A stretch of 47,932 bases of DNA, from the NCBI GenBank assembly GCA_036376135.1, contig DASVAW010000149.1:1-47932 (forward strand), in the 5' to 3' direction. Of the stretch, positions 33,949-42,648 are shown piece after piece; position 1 is the stretch's first letter, and each line of letters begins with the position of its first letter. Below the pieces are notes generated by a model. The model was not told where the DNA came from and made no database searches. It worked only from the letters and a program-made list of their open reading frames with translations. The position numbers and the translations under genes are program-made. Origin of the DNA: Candidatus Polarisedimenticolaceae bacterium (GTDB lineage Bacteria; Acidobacteriota; Polarisedimenticolia; Polarisedimenticolales; DASRJG01).

Positions 33949-34527
33949 TCACTTCGCGTGCCCCTCGTGTCCGCCCGCGGCCGCGATGGCGTCGTGCACC
34001 CCCTCGACGTAGTGCACGTAGATCACGTACGCCTCGACGAACTCCCGCCCCGCCGCGACGCTCGTGTCCTTCGTCTTCGATGCTTCGAGCACACGCCGGT
34101 ACTTCGCGTCGATCTCGGAGGTGAGGTGACCGACGATCGCCCGGGTCATCGCCTCGTGCGATCCACCGGCGATCGCCTTGTCGGCCATCGCGACGATCGG
34201 CTCGACCGGTTCGTCCTTGATGCCGGTGTACGGCGCGCCCTCGCCCTCGCGATGCACCCGCACCAGGGTCTCGAAGAAGTAGCGGTCGGCGAGGTCCCGC
34301 GCTTCGGGGCCCTTCGTTCGCACGGCGAGGGTCGAGTCGAACGCCTTCCGGATTTCGGGTTCCTTCGCGGCCATCACCCACTTGAGGACGGGCGTGACGT
34401 CCCCCTTCTCCAGCGCGAGCCGGGCGTCCACGAGCACGGGGCCTTCGAGGGTGTCGCAGTGGGCCCGTGCACCGGCGCAGCCAAAGACGGAGGCGAGGCC
34501 GACGAAGAGCGTTGCGATGTACTTCAT
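33949..34527 (-). CDS. DUF6448 family secreted protein
   Basis: 192-residue exported protein. Signal peptide at about 1-22, then AHCDTLEGPVLVDARLALEKGDVTPVLKWV, a pattern I associate with DUF6448. The mature protein is helical, with several His and a His-rich end (GGHEGHAK) that could bind metal. No enzyme motif is visible. GGGGGAG precedes the ATG at 34527. It stands alone between the ABC operon and the GNAT/TA genes. Confidence 0.75.
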   Translation of the reverse strand: MKYIATLFVGLASVFGCAGARAHCDTLEGPVLVDARLALEKGDVTPVLKWVMAAKEPEIRKAFDSTLAVRTKGPEARDLADRYFFETLVRVHREGEGAPYTGIKDEPVEPIVAMADKAIAGGSHEAMTRAIVGHLTSEIDAKYRRVLEASKTKDTSVAAGREFVEAYVIYVHYVEGVHDAIAAAGGHEGHAK

Positions 34528-34681
34528 GGGACAACTCCCCCTTTCGCTTCGGGGCCCGTGAAGCTCCTTCAAACGATGCGCGAACACGCTACGCCCGACA
34601 CCCCGCAACGTCCAGAGCGTCGTGCTCGGTTCACTCACGCCCCCGCTCCATCGCCACGTGCCACGGCCGGCAGGGCGAGCT

Positions 34682-35191
34682 TCATACGATCTCCTCCCCC
34701 GCGAAATGCAGGACGTATTTCTCCTCGACGACGGGGACACCCCACGGGGCTCCGGGCACCTCCTCGACCTTGACGAAACCGGCGGCGCGGTAGAGATGCG
34801 CCGCGGCCTCGAGGGCGCCCACCGTCCAGAGGAAGATCGAGACGTACCCCTCGTCGCGCGCGAACGCGACCGCCTCCTCCAGCAGGCGCCGGCCGATCCC
34901 CGACCCGCGCGCTTCGGGGACGACGAGGTAGAAGCGCAGCTGCGCGATGTCGTCGGAGGCGTCCACGATCGCCACGCAACCGAGGAACTTCCCGTCTCGC
35001 TCGGCGATCCAGAGCCGTTCACGCGAGGAGCCGCGCAATGCCAGTTCCGAGAGCGGCCCGGCGACGTAGGCTTCGAAGCTCGCGTCGAAGCCGTATTCCC
35101 TCGAGTAGAGATCGCCGTGGAGGTGGACGATCGTCCCGAGGTCTCCGGGGCGGAGGGAGGTGCGGAGGGTGAAGGGGAAGGGCGCTCTCAT
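34682..35191 (-). CDS. GNAT family N-acetyltransferase
   Basis: 169-residue GNAT protein. The acetyl-CoA binding segment is LRFYLVVPEARGSGIGRRLLEEAVAFA (about 86-112, with the Arg/Gly-x-Gly-x-Gly/Ala pattern). LYRAAGFVKVEEV follows, and the C-terminal strand is YVLHFAG. It is similar to the GNAT half of MarR-GNAT fusion proteins. The ATG overlaps the stop of the antitoxin gene (ATGA), so it is the third gene of the toxin-antitoxin operon. It lacks a partner resembling known GNAT toxins, so it is probably an ordinary modifying enzyme. Confidence 0.87.
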   Translation of the reverse strand: MRAPFPFTLRTSLRPGDLGTIVHLHGDLYSREYGFDASFEAYVAGPLSELALRGSSRERLWIAERDGKFLGCVAIVDASDDIAQLRFYLVVPEARGSGIGRRLLEEAVAFARDEGYVSIFLWTVGALEAAAHLYRAAGFVKVEEVPGAPWGVPVVEEKYVLHFAGEEIV

Positions 35192-35493
35192 CGGGGTTTC
35201 CGAACGCGCTTTCGCGGGGAGGGCGTCATCCTCCCGGGGCGTGGCTCCGCGACTCCCCTACGCCAGTAAGGATCGGCCGCCTGCCTCGCCTCGTCCAGGA
35301 TCTCCTGAAGCTCTCCGGGGCGCAGTCGCGTCTTCACGCTCGGGATGTCGAGAGGAGAGGCCGCCTCACGGAGTGGGCGAACGGCGAAAACGCTCCCGTC
35401 CCGCCTGCGGATGCGGACCTCACCCTCCTTCGACGCCTCGTCGAGAACGGCGGCGAGCTGCTGCCGCGCATCGGAGTAGGTATAGACCTTCAT
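35188..35493 (-). CDS. Phd/YefM-type antitoxin
   Basis: 101-residue protein. The N-terminal half (MKVYTYSDARQQLAAVLDEA, then GEVRIRRRDGSVFAVRP) matches the Phd/YefM DNA-binding fold. The C-terminal part is charged and probably disordered, the usual toxin-binding region. The ATG shares its first base with the toxin stop (TGATG). It follows the PIN toxin gene rather than preceding it. It is expected to neutralise the PIN ribonuclease and repress the operon at the palindromes near 35901-35916. Confidence 0.82.
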   Translation of the reverse strand: MKVYTYSDARQQLAAVLDEASKEGEVRIRRRDGSVFAVRPLREAASPLDIPSVKTRLRPGELQEILDEARQAADPYWRRGVAEPRPGRMTPSPRKRVRKPR

Positions 35494-35888
35494 CACGTCA
35501 CCTCGAGAACTTCGACGCCGACTTCCGCGGCCACCTGGCGCAGGCGGTGATCGAGGGTAAGCAAAGGCGCATGGGCCCTGGACGCCGCCGCGAGCATGTA
35601 GGCGTCGTAGGCATAACTCCGGGTCAATGCCGCGATCCGGAGTGCCGCGTCCATCGAGACCTCGACCGTTCGAATCGGAATCTCCATGAACAACGCCCAG
35701 GCGTCGATCAACTGTCGCTCGTCGATGCGGCCCCGCCGGTGCGCGACGATGAGCGCGTTCCCAACCTCCCACGGTACGGAGGCGGGCGCGACGAGCCCCG
35801 CCCCCCGAGTCGCCCGCACGATCGCATCGCGCTCGGGTTCCCCCAGGACTACCGCCACCACGGCGGAGGTATCCAACACGATCCGCAT
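35493..35888 (-). CDS. PIN domain ribonuclease toxin (VapC-like)
   Basis: 131-residue PIN domain with all four acidic metal-binding residues: Asp6 in VLDTSAVV, Glu41 in VPWEVGNAL, Asp95 in YAYDAYMLAAA and Asp113 in LLTLDHRL. Such toxins cleave RNA, often tRNA. It is the promoter-proximal gene, directly behind TTGACC-16-TACAAT and a GGAGG ribosome-binding site, with the antitoxin second. The fold and active-site residues appear intact, so it is likely functional. Confidence 0.9.
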   Translation of the reverse strand: MRIVLDTSAVVAVVLGEPERDAIVRATRGAGLVAPASVPWEVGNALIVAHRRGRIDERQLIDAWALFMEIPIRTVEVSMDAALRIAALTRSYAYDAYMLAAASRAHAPLLTLDHRLRQVAAEVGVEVLEVT

Positions 35889-35900
35889 GTCGCCTCCGTG

Positions 35901-35935
35901 TTGGCCAATTGTACAAGTCGTGGCCCGGAGGTCAA
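35901..35935 (-). promoter_or_regulatory. Promoter and palindromic operators of the PIN/Phd operon
   Basis: Minus strand: -35 TTGACC (35935-35930), 16-base spacer, -10 TACAAT (35913-35908). Two adjacent perfect 8-bp palindromes, TTGTACAA (35909-35916) and TTGGCCAA (35901-35908), cover the -10 box and the expected transcription start. This is the arrangement expected for repression of the operon by its own antitoxin. Confidence 0.6.
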
Positions 35936-35975
35936 GCCGAGAACGGAGGGGCACCCGCCGCCCCCTCCTCGGCGC

Positions 35976-36698
35976 TCACCCCAGAGAAACCCCGCCGCGA
36001 ACCACCACCCCCGACCCCTCGGCCACGAAAGCCGACGACGGGGGACGCGACAGCACCGTCTCGAACTCCGCGCCGTAGAGCGGTGCGACCGGCCCCTCGA
36101 AGGACGCCGCATCCGCCTTCCAGACGCGCCAGGGCGGGTGCTCGACGCGGTACTCGACCGTCGAGCCGTCGCGCTGGGTCACGTACCCCCAGTAGTGCTC
36201 GGTGATGAACTCCTCCTCCGAACCCGAGGCCGGGAGCACGGGTTCGCCGGAGAAGGCCGCCGAGAGCGAGTAGCGATGACCTGCGAGGCTCCAGCCGTAT
36301 CGGGCACGGCCGGGGACGACGACGTCATGGTCCATCGGCAGGGCGACGTAGTTCTCGTTGTAGACGGTGCGCGCGACCCAGGCGATCGCGGCCTTCGGGA
36401 CGATCTCCTTCACGAAGACGACGCCGCGACGCCGTCCTTCCGGCCCTTCGCGCCGCACGTAGCAGCGGAGGTTCACCTCGTCGAAGTCGCGGTGGAACGG
36501 GATCGGGATCGATCGGACGCGGGTGTCGAGGAACCGGAAGCCGACGACGCTGACGAAGGTGCGGCCGTTCCAGAGGTCGATCGTGGTCCCGCGGGGGGTG
36601 CGCGCGCGAAGCAGCTCCGGGTCGATCTCCCAGTTGAGCATCACGAGCGTGCGCCAGTCGGCGGTCAGGAAGACCGGCGCCTCCTGCGCGGTGCTCAC
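35976..36698 (-). CDS. DUF2071 (YqjF-like) protein
   Basis: 240-residue protein of the DUF2071/YqjF family, beta-barrel proteins related to acetoacetate-decarboxylase-like folds, function unknown. Typical segments are DWRTLVMLNWEIDPELLRARTP at the N-terminus, VSVVGFRFLDTRV, HRDFDEVNLRCYVRR and ITEHYWGYVTQRDG. GTG start overlaps the stop of the DUF2007 gene (GTGA), so they are co-translated. No role is apparent from the neighbours. Confidence 0.85.
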   Translation of the reverse strand: MSTAQEAPVFLTADWRTLVMLNWEIDPELLRARTPRGTTIDLWNGRTFVSVVGFRFLDTRVRSIPIPFHRDFDEVNLRCYVRREGPEGRRRGVVFVKEIVPKAAIAWVARTVYNENYVALPMDHDVVVPGRARYGWSLAGHRYSLSAAFSGEPVLPASGSEEEFITEHYWGYVTQRDGSTVEYRVEHPPWRVWKADAASFEGPVAPLYGAEFETVLSRPPSSAFVAEGSGVVVRGGVSLG

Positions 36699-36976
36699 GG
36701 CGCCTCGTCGTCTCCCCCGCCCGGACCGGCGGCGTTCCCGGCCGTGGCGTCCTCGAGGATCTGGCGCGCACGCTCGAGATCCTCTTCGGAGACGTAAACC
36801 TCGACACCGCGCGCGAAGCTCAGCGCCGGATCGACCGACCCGCAGTCGTCGGAGAAGACGATCGCCCGGATGCCTTCGGAGGCGAGCACGCCCGCGACGA
36901 AATCCGCCTCGTGGCGCGACGAAAAGGTCTTCAGGAGCGCCGGGGCCGCATGTCCGCTCATCGACTCGCCGGTCAT
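36695..36976 (-). CDS. DUF2007-like small signalling protein
   Basis: 93-residue protein with a single DUF2007 domain (LLKTFSSRHEADFVAGVLASEGI, then GVEVYVSEEDLERARQIL), a small ferredoxin-like fold annotated as a putative signal transducer. The ATG at 36976 is preceded by GAGGTGAACCG, a clear ribosome-binding site. The C-terminus is a Gly/Ala-rich tail. It starts an operon with the DUF2071 gene, 86 bp after the end of nuoN. TTGACA at 37051-37046 could be its -35 box, but no good -10 box follows. Confidence 0.8.
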   Translation of the reverse strand: MTGESMSGHAAPALLKTFSSRHEADFVAGVLASEGIRAIVFSDDCGSVDPALSFARGVEVYVSEEDLERARQILEDATAGNAAGPGGGDDEAP

Positions 36977-36989
36977 CGGTTCACCTCGT

Positions 36990-37005
36990 GCCGCCGGGGG
37001 GCGGC
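36990..37005 (-). terminator. GC-rich hairpin downstream of nuoN
   Basis: GCCGCC, loop of four, GGCGGC in the 86-bp gap between nuoN and the DUF2007 gene. No T-run follows. It could weaken read-through from the complex I operon, or shape the leader of the next gene, whose ribosome-binding site begins about 5 bases further on. Confidence 0.3.
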
Positions 37006-37062
37006 GAAGGATCCTCGACATCAGGAGAACAGCGGTGGGGGGGCCTGTCAAACCGACCCGGC

Positions 37063-38472
37063 TCAGAACCCCTGGACGGCCTTCAACGCGGGCTCGACGA
37101 ACACCGCCGGCCACAGGCCGCCCAGCGTGACGAGCACGACGCACAACATCACCGCGGCGAGGATCGGCGCCGGGACCGTGAACGGCTCGGCCTGCTCGTC
37201 CTTCTCGATGAACATCCACCGGGCGACGTTCAGGTAGTAGAACAGCGCCACGACGGCGAGGACCGCGCCGAGGAAGACCAGCCACCACAACCCCGCCTTC
37301 CCGGCGGCGAGGAAGACGTAGAGTTTCCCCCAGAAGCCGAGCACGAACGGGATCCCGCCGAGCGAGAGGAGGAAGACGAGGAACGCCCCGGCGACCGCGG
37401 GCGATCGACGCACGAGGCCGCGCACCCCCTCGAGCGTCGGCTCGATCCCCGCGGCCTCGATCGCCGCGATCGCGAGGAAGGCGCCGGCGTTGGAGAACAG
37501 GTAGGCGACGAAGTAGAAGAGCGCCATTCCCGCGCCGAAGTCGGTCCCGGCGGCGAGCGCGGTGAGGACGTATCCGACGTGCGCGACGCCGGAGTACGCG
37601 AGCAGACGCTTGAGGTTCGTCTGCGGGAGCGCGAGGAGATTGCCGAGGACCATCGTGAGGCCGGCGAAGACCGCCAGGGTGGGAAGCCACGACTCCGTCC
37701 GCCCGGCGAACGCCTCGAGCCACAACCGGAACAACGCGACGACCGCCGCCGCCTTCGGCGCGACGGAGAGGAACGCGACGATGGGGGTCGGCGCGGCCTG
37801 GTAGGTGTCCGGCGCCCACAGGTAGAACGGGAACATCGCCACCTTGAAACCGAAGCCGACGAGGAGCATCACGAGACCGAGCTCGAACAGCGACGGGTGC
37901 TGGAGGACGCCCGCCTGCATCCAGAAGGTCGTCCCCGCGGCCGCGAAGATCAGGCCGAGGCCGAGCACGAGGAACGCGGACGACACGCTCCCGAACAGGA
38001 AGATCTTCAGAGCCCCCTCGGGGGACTCCGGCCGCGTCTTGTCGATCGCGGCGAGGGCGTAGAGCGGGATCGACAGCAGCTCGAAGGCCACGAACAGCGT
38101 CAGATACTCGCGCGCGCTGGCGAGCGAGCACGCCCCGACCATCGCGAACAGGAGCAGGATGAGGTACTCCCCCGACCGCCGCTCGAACCCGCGCGCGGAG
38201 GCGTACGCCGACGACGCGAGCACGGTGAGCACGCCGGTCGCGAGAACGATGCGCTTGAGGTAGAGGGCGAAACCGTCCTGGATCCACGCGTCGGTGAAGA
38301 CGGCGCCGGGCGAGAGACGGAACGAGAACCCGAGCAGCAGGCACAGGCCGATCAGCGCCACCCAGTAGAGCGGCGCTTTGCTCCTCTCGCGGCCGCCCGC
38401 GAGGTCGAGGGCGAGGACGGCGATCGCGAGGGCGGTGAGCCCCGCTTCGACGACGACGGCGCCCCAGTCCAT
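37063..38472 (-). CDS. nuoN: NADH-quinone oxidoreductase subunit N
   Basis: 469-residue antiporter-like membrane subunit of complex I with about 14 helices. Conserved stretches: FVAFELLSIPLYAL with the key Glu, FGFKVAMFPFYLWAPDTYQAAPTP with the proton-path Lys, and LKRLLAYSGVAHVGYVL. It is the last gene of the operon. Its ATG shares a base with the nuoM stop (TGATG). Confidence 0.95.
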   Translation of the reverse strand: MDWGAVVVEAGLTALAIAVLALDLAGGRERSKAPLYWVALIGLCLLLGFSFRLSPGAVFTDAWIQDGFALYLKRIVLATGVLTVLASSAYASARGFERRSGEYLILLLFAMVGACSLASAREYLTLFVAFELLSIPLYALAAIDKTRPESPEGALKIFLFGSVSSAFLVLGLGLIFAAAGTTFWMQAGVLQHPSLFELGLVMLLVGFGFKVAMFPFYLWAPDTYQAAPTPIVAFLSVAPKAAAVVALFRLWLEAFAGRTESWLPTLAVFAGLTMVLGNLLALPQTNLKRLLAYSGVAHVGYVLTALAAGTDFGAGMALFYFVAYLFSNAGAFLAIAAIEAAGIEPTLEGVRGLVRRSPAVAGAFLVFLLSLGGIPFVLGFWGKLYVFLAAGKAGLWWLVFLGAVLAVVALFYYLNVARWMFIEKDEQAEPFTVPAPILAAVMLCVVLVTLGGLWPAVFVEPALKAVQGF

Positions 38473-40013
38473 CACAGGCCGCCTCCGAATCGCGCGAGGA
38501 TCTCCCCCACCCCGACGTGGATGGGATCGAGCATCAGCCGCGGCCAGACTCCGAGCACCACCAGGAGCGTGGCGAGGACGACCGGCGTCCACCACTCCGA
38601 GCCTTCGAGGTCCCCGAGGTGGATCTCGTGCGCGGGCTTCGGGCCGTAGAAGATGACCCGCACCGCGCGGAGCACGTACAGCGCGGTGATGAAGGCCCCC
38701 GCGAGCGCGGGGAGGAGCCACCAGGGGTGGTCCGACGTCCAGGTGCCGAGGAAGACGAGGAACTCGGCGACGAACCCGGCGAGCCCGGGAAGGCCCAGCG
38801 AGGACAGCCCGGCGATCACGAAGAACGCGGCCATCCCCGGCATCGCGTCGGCGAAGCCGCCCATCTTCGTCATGTTGCGCTCGTGGGCCTTGTGGTAGAC
38901 GAGGTTCACGAGCGTGAAGAACAGCGCCGTCATCAGGCCGTGCGCGACCATCTGGAAGACCGATCCCGAGAGCCCGGGCTCGGTCAGCGTCGCCATGCCG
39001 AGCATGACGACGCCCATGTGCGACACGGACGAATAGGCGATCAGGTACTTGATGTCGGTCTGCCAGCCGGCGGCGATCGCGCCGTAGACGATGTTGATCG
39101 AGGCGACGAGGCCGACGAGCCAGGCCCACTCCTGCCCGGCCTCGGGAAGCAGCTGGAAGCCCAGGCGCAGGACGCCGTAGGCGCCGAGCTTCATGAGCAC
39201 GCCCGCATGCATCATCGAGCCGGCGGCGGGAGCGGCGGCATGGCCGTCGGGGGACCACGTGTGGAACGGCCAGATGCCCGCGAGCACGCCGAACCCGACG
39301 TAGAAGAGCAGGAAGATCCCCGACTGCAGGGCGGGGTCGAGGTCGAGCCCGGCGAGCGCCTGGAAGTCGAACGTCGGCTGCGGGAGGAACTTGCCGCTCT
39401 CGACGTAGAGCAGGAACAGGCCGACGAGGATGAACGCCGAGCCGGCGAGGAGGTACAGGGTGAGCTTCATCGCCCCGTATTCCTTCGTGCCGACGCCCAC
39501 CGCCCGGAAGGCCTTCGAGAACGGCCCCTGCGCGGGGACCTCCATGGAGGAGCCCCAGATGCCGATCAGCACGTACATCGGGAGGACCGCGAGTTCGTAG
39601 AACAGGAAGAACAGGAAGAGGTCGAGCGAGACGAACACGCCGAAGACGCCCGTCACGAGCAGCGCCAGGAAGAGGAAATACTCCTTCTCGCGCTCCTTCA
39701 CCGTCCACGAGGTGGTGATCGCCGTCAGGTAGATGATCGCGGTGAGGGCGACGAGGGCGAGCCCGATCCCGTCCACCCCCAGGCGCAGGTCGATGCCGAT
39801 CGACGGCAGGACCGGCCAGACCTCGCCGAACTGGAAGCCGCCCGCGGCGACGTCGTAGCCGAGGAACAGCGCGACCGTCGCCGCCACCGGAGGCAGCGCC
39901 GAGGCGAGGGCGGTGAGGCGGATCGCGCGCCGGGCGGCCTGCGGCAGGAAGAGGATCGCCGCGGCCCCCGCGAACGGGGAGACGAGCAGGATGGTGAGCA
40001 GGTGCGCGCTCAT
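38472..40013 (-). CDS. nuoM: NADH-quinone oxidoreductase subunit M
   Basis: 513-residue antiporter-like membrane subunit. Typical motifs are FLFYELAVLPMYVLIGIWG with the conserved Glu, FHTWSPDGHAAAPAAGSMMHAGVLMKLGAYG with conserved Lys, and YSSVSHMGVVMLG. Predicted to carry one proton path. ATG overlaps the nuoL stop (ATGA). Confidence 0.96.
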   Translation of the reverse strand: MSAHLLTILLVSPFAGAAAILFLPQAARRAIRLTALASALPPVAATVALFLGYDVAAGGFQFGEVWPVLPSIGIDLRLGVDGIGLALVALTAIIYLTAITTSWTVKEREKEYFLFLALLVTGVFGVFVSLDLFLFFLFYELAVLPMYVLIGIWGSSMEVPAQGPFSKAFRAVGVGTKEYGAMKLTLYLLAGSAFILVGLFLLYVESGKFLPQPTFDFQALAGLDLDPALQSGIFLLFYVGFGVLAGIWPFHTWSPDGHAAAPAAGSMMHAGVLMKLGAYGVLRLGFQLLPEAGQEWAWLVGLVASINIVYGAIAAGWQTDIKYLIAYSSVSHMGVVMLGMATLTEPGLSGSVFQMVAHGLMTALFFTLVNLVYHKAHERNMTKMGGFADAMPGMAAFFVIAGLSSLGLPGLAGFVAEFLVFLGTWTSDHPWWLLPALAGAFITALYVLRAVRVIFYGPKPAHEIHLGDLEGSEWWTPVVLATLLVVLGVWPRLMLDPIHVGVGEILARFGGGL

Positions 40014-41869
40014 CCCCGCCACCCCATCGCCATGACGGCGAGGAGCAGGAATCCGATCGCGATCGCCATCAGCGCGTCCTGCACCCGTCCGTTGGCGATC
40101 ACCCGGAGGGCGGTCCCCGCCCGCCAGGTCCCGTGGGTCGCGAGATTGACGACCCCGTCCACGACGTAGCGGTCGAACCAGCCGACGACCCGGGTGAGCC
40201 CGAGGTACACCACGCGGTAGCCCCCTTCGATCAGGTCGTCGACGTACCACCGGCGCTCGAGCACGCGCGCGACGGTCGCGAAGCGCACCTTCAGCCCTGC
40301 GGGGCTCCATCGGCCGGAGAGGTAGCCGGTGTACGCGAGGGCGATCCCGGACACCGCCGCCAGCGTCCCGCAGGCGGCGATCCACAGGGGCGGGTGCACC
40401 TCCGACGCGAGACCGGGGAACGAGATCGAGGCGCCGAGGGTCTCGGGAACGGAGTGCTGGAGGGCGCCGGCGACCAGGGCCAGGACCGCGAGGACCCCCA
40501 TCGGCGCGGCCATCGCGAGCGGCGCCTCGTGGGCGTGCCCGCCGTCCCGGCGTGCCCCGAAAAACGCCACGAAGAAGGCCCGGAACATGTAGAAGGCGGT
40601 GAGGAACGCGGTGAGGAGCAGGACGACGAACGCGATCGGGTGGCCCGACGCGAAGACTCCCGCGAGGATCTCGTCCTTCGAGAAGAACCCGGAGGTGGGC
40701 CACACGCCGCACAGGGCGATCGCTCCGGCGAGGAAGACGATGCCGGTGCGCCGCATCGGTTTCCACAGGCCGCCCATCGCGAACAGGTCGTTCGTGTGCG
40801 TCGCGTGGATCAGCGCTCCCGCACCGAGGAAGAGCAGGGCCTTGAAGAAGGCGTGGGTGACCAGGTGGAAGTAGGCCGCCGTGGCGGCGCCGGCCCCCAC
40901 CGCGGCCATCATGTAGCCGAGCTGGCTGACCGTGGAGAAGGCCAGCACCCGCTTGATGTCCCTCTCGACGAGCGCCATCGACGCCGCGATCAGCGCCGTG
41001 AACGCGCCGATGCCCAGGACCCACGCGGCGACCTCGGGGGCGGCGGCGAGCAGCGGCGAGACGCGGATCATCAGGTAGACCCCCGCGGCGACCATCGTCG
41101 CCGCGTGGATCAGGGCCGAGACCGGGGTCGGGCCCTCCATCGCGTCGGGGAGCCAGATGTGCAGCGGGAACTGCGCGCTCTTCCCCATCGCGCCGACGTA
41201 CAGCCCGCCGACCCCGAGGGCCAGCGCCGTGCCGGCCAGCGTGCCGGAGGCGGTGCGCTCGAACAGCTCGGAGAAGACGAAGGTCCCACCCGCGTACCAG
41301 AGGACGACCACCCCGAACGCGAACCCGACGTCCCCCAGCCGCGTGGTCCAGAAGGCCTTGAGCGCCGCGCGCGCCGCCTCGGGCTTGCGGTACCAGAAGC
41401 CGATGAGCAGGTACGACCCGAGCCCCACGAGCTCCCAGAACACGTAGGTCTGCAGGGTGTTGTGCGCGAGGACGAGACCGAGCATCGCGAACGAGAACAG
41501 CGAGTGGAAGGCGTAGTACCGACCCAGGGATCCGGGGGTCTCCTCGCGCATGTACTCGAGGGAGTAGACCTGCACGAGCAGGGACACGAGCGCGACCACG
41601 GCGATCATCGGCGCCGAGACCCCGTCGAGCAGGATCCCGAAGCGGATCGGGTCGAACTCCTTCATGGGAGCCCACAGCCACTCGACGACGACCGGGGCCT
41701 TCGAGGCGTGGAACGAGAAATAGGCCGCGATCGCGGAGACGAGGCTTCCCGTCATGGCGAGGATCGACAGCCACGCGGCGGGCCGGCCCGAGCGCCGCAA
41801 CGGCGCGATCACCCCCAGCGCCGCGAGGGCGGCGAGCGGGAACGCGAGGCAGAGGATCGCCCAGGTCAT
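40010..41869 (-). CDS. nuoL: NADH-quinone oxidoreductase subunit L
   Basis: 619-residue antiporter-like subunit, the largest of the membrane arm. Motifs: FWELVGLGSYLLIGFW with the conserved Glu, MGKSAQFPLHIWLPDAMEGPTPVSALIHAATMVAAGVYL, and the C-terminal horizontal-helix region with WYVDDLIEGGYR. The long lateral helix is expected at the C-terminus. ATG at 41869, 3 bp after the nuoK stop. Confidence 0.97.
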   Translation of the reverse strand: MTWAILCLAFPLAALAALGVIAPLRRSGRPAAWLSILAMTGSLVSAIAAYFSFHASKAPVVVEWLWAPMKEFDPIRFGILLDGVSAPMIAVVALVSLLVQVYSLEYMREETPGSLGRYYAFHSLFSFAMLGLVLAHNTLQTYVFWELVGLGSYLLIGFWYRKPEAARAALKAFWTTRLGDVGFAFGVVVLWYAGGTFVFSELFERTASGTLAGTALALGVGGLYVGAMGKSAQFPLHIWLPDAMEGPTPVSALIHAATMVAAGVYLMIRVSPLLAAAPEVAAWVLGIGAFTALIAASMALVERDIKRVLAFSTVSQLGYMMAAVGAGAATAAYFHLVTHAFFKALLFLGAGALIHATHTNDLFAMGGLWKPMRRTGIVFLAGAIALCGVWPTSGFFSKDEILAGVFASGHPIAFVVLLLTAFLTAFYMFRAFFVAFFGARRDGGHAHEAPLAMAAPMGVLAVLALVAGALQHSVPETLGASISFPGLASEVHPPLWIAACGTLAAVSGIALAYTGYLSGRWSPAGLKVRFATVARVLERRWYVDDLIEGGYRVVYLGLTRVVGWFDRYVVDGVVNLATHGTWRAGTALRVIANGRVQDALMAIAIGFLLLAVMAMGWRG

Positions 41870-41872
41870 CGC

Positions 41873-42172
41873 TCAGTCCTTCAGCGTCGAGAGGTCGTCG
41901 AGGTTCGAGGTCTTCCGCACCCGCTCCGCGAGCAGGAACAGGGCGAGCCCCACGGCCACCTCCGCGACGGTGATCGCGATGCCGAACAACACGAGCACGA
42001 CGCCGGAGAGCAGGCCTCGCGACCACGCGATCGCGGCGATCGCGAGATTGGCGGCGTTGAACATCAGCTCGATGGACAGCATCACGGCGATGACGTGGCG
42101 GCGCGCGAGCACGCCGTACAGGCCGATCGAGAAGACGAGGAAGGCGACGATCAGCAGGTTCGCGAGGGTCAC
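41873..42172 (-). CDS. nuoK: NADH-quinone oxidoreductase subunit K
   Basis: 99-residue subunit with three membrane helices. The conserved Glu of helix 2 is in LSIELMFNAANLAI and the second in ITVAEVAVGLAL. GTG start overlaps the nuoJ stop (GTGA). Size is typical of the family. Confidence 0.95.
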   Translation of the reverse strand: MTLANLLIVAFLVFSIGLYGVLARRHVIAVMLSIELMFNAANLAIAAIAWSRGLLSGVVLVLFGIAITVAEVAVGLALFLLAERVRKTSNLDDLSTLKD

Positions 42173-42648
42173 GGCCGCTCCTCCCGCCGGGCGATGACGA
42201 GCGCGCCGAACAGCGCCGCGAGCAGGAGCACCGAGAGGAGCTCGAACGGCACGAGGTAGTCGGAGAAGAGCGCGATCCCGGTGCGCGCCCCGTCGTCGAG
42301 CCCCCCGACGCCGGGGGCGGGCTGCACCTTCGCGACGAAGCCCAGGGCGGCCCCGAAGACCAAAAGCGCGAGCCCCGCGGCGACGGCGGGCCTCCGGCTC
42401 TCGATCGCCGCGTCGGGGCTGCGGGTCACCACGATGGCGAAGACGACGAGCGTGAGCACGCCGCCGGTGTAGAGCAGGATCTGCACCGCGGCGAGCAGGG
42501 GCGCCGTCAGGAGCATGTAGAACATCGCCGTCGTCACGAGCGCCCCGGCCAGCGCGTACGCCGCCCGCCAGAGCGTCCGCGCGCGGACGACGCCGAGCGC
42601 GAAGGCGACGAGCACGACGGCGAGCGCCCAGAAGAGCAGATCGCTCAT
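42169..42648 (-). CDS. nuoJ: NADH-quinone oxidoreductase subunit J
   Basis: 159-residue membrane subunit with five helices. The helix-3 region AVQILLYTGGVLTLVVFAIV carries the conserved Tyr and Gly that form the pi-bulge in this subunit. ATG overlaps the nuoI stop (ATGA). Confidence 0.93.
   Translation of the reverse strand: MSDLLFWALAVVLVAFALGVVRARTLWRAAYALAGALVTTAMFYMLLTAPLLAAVQILLYTGGVLTLVVFAIVVTRSPDAAIESRRPAVAAGLALLVFGAALGFVAKVQPAPGVGGLDDGARTGIALFSDYLVPFELLSVLLLAALFGALVIARREERP

Noticed and set aside
34682-35191. The GNAT protein as a tRNA-acetylating toxin of the TacT type
   Set aside because: Such toxins pair with ribbon-helix-helix antitoxins; here the antitoxin is Phd-like, already matched by a complete PIN toxin, and the GNAT sequence resembles general acetyltransferases.
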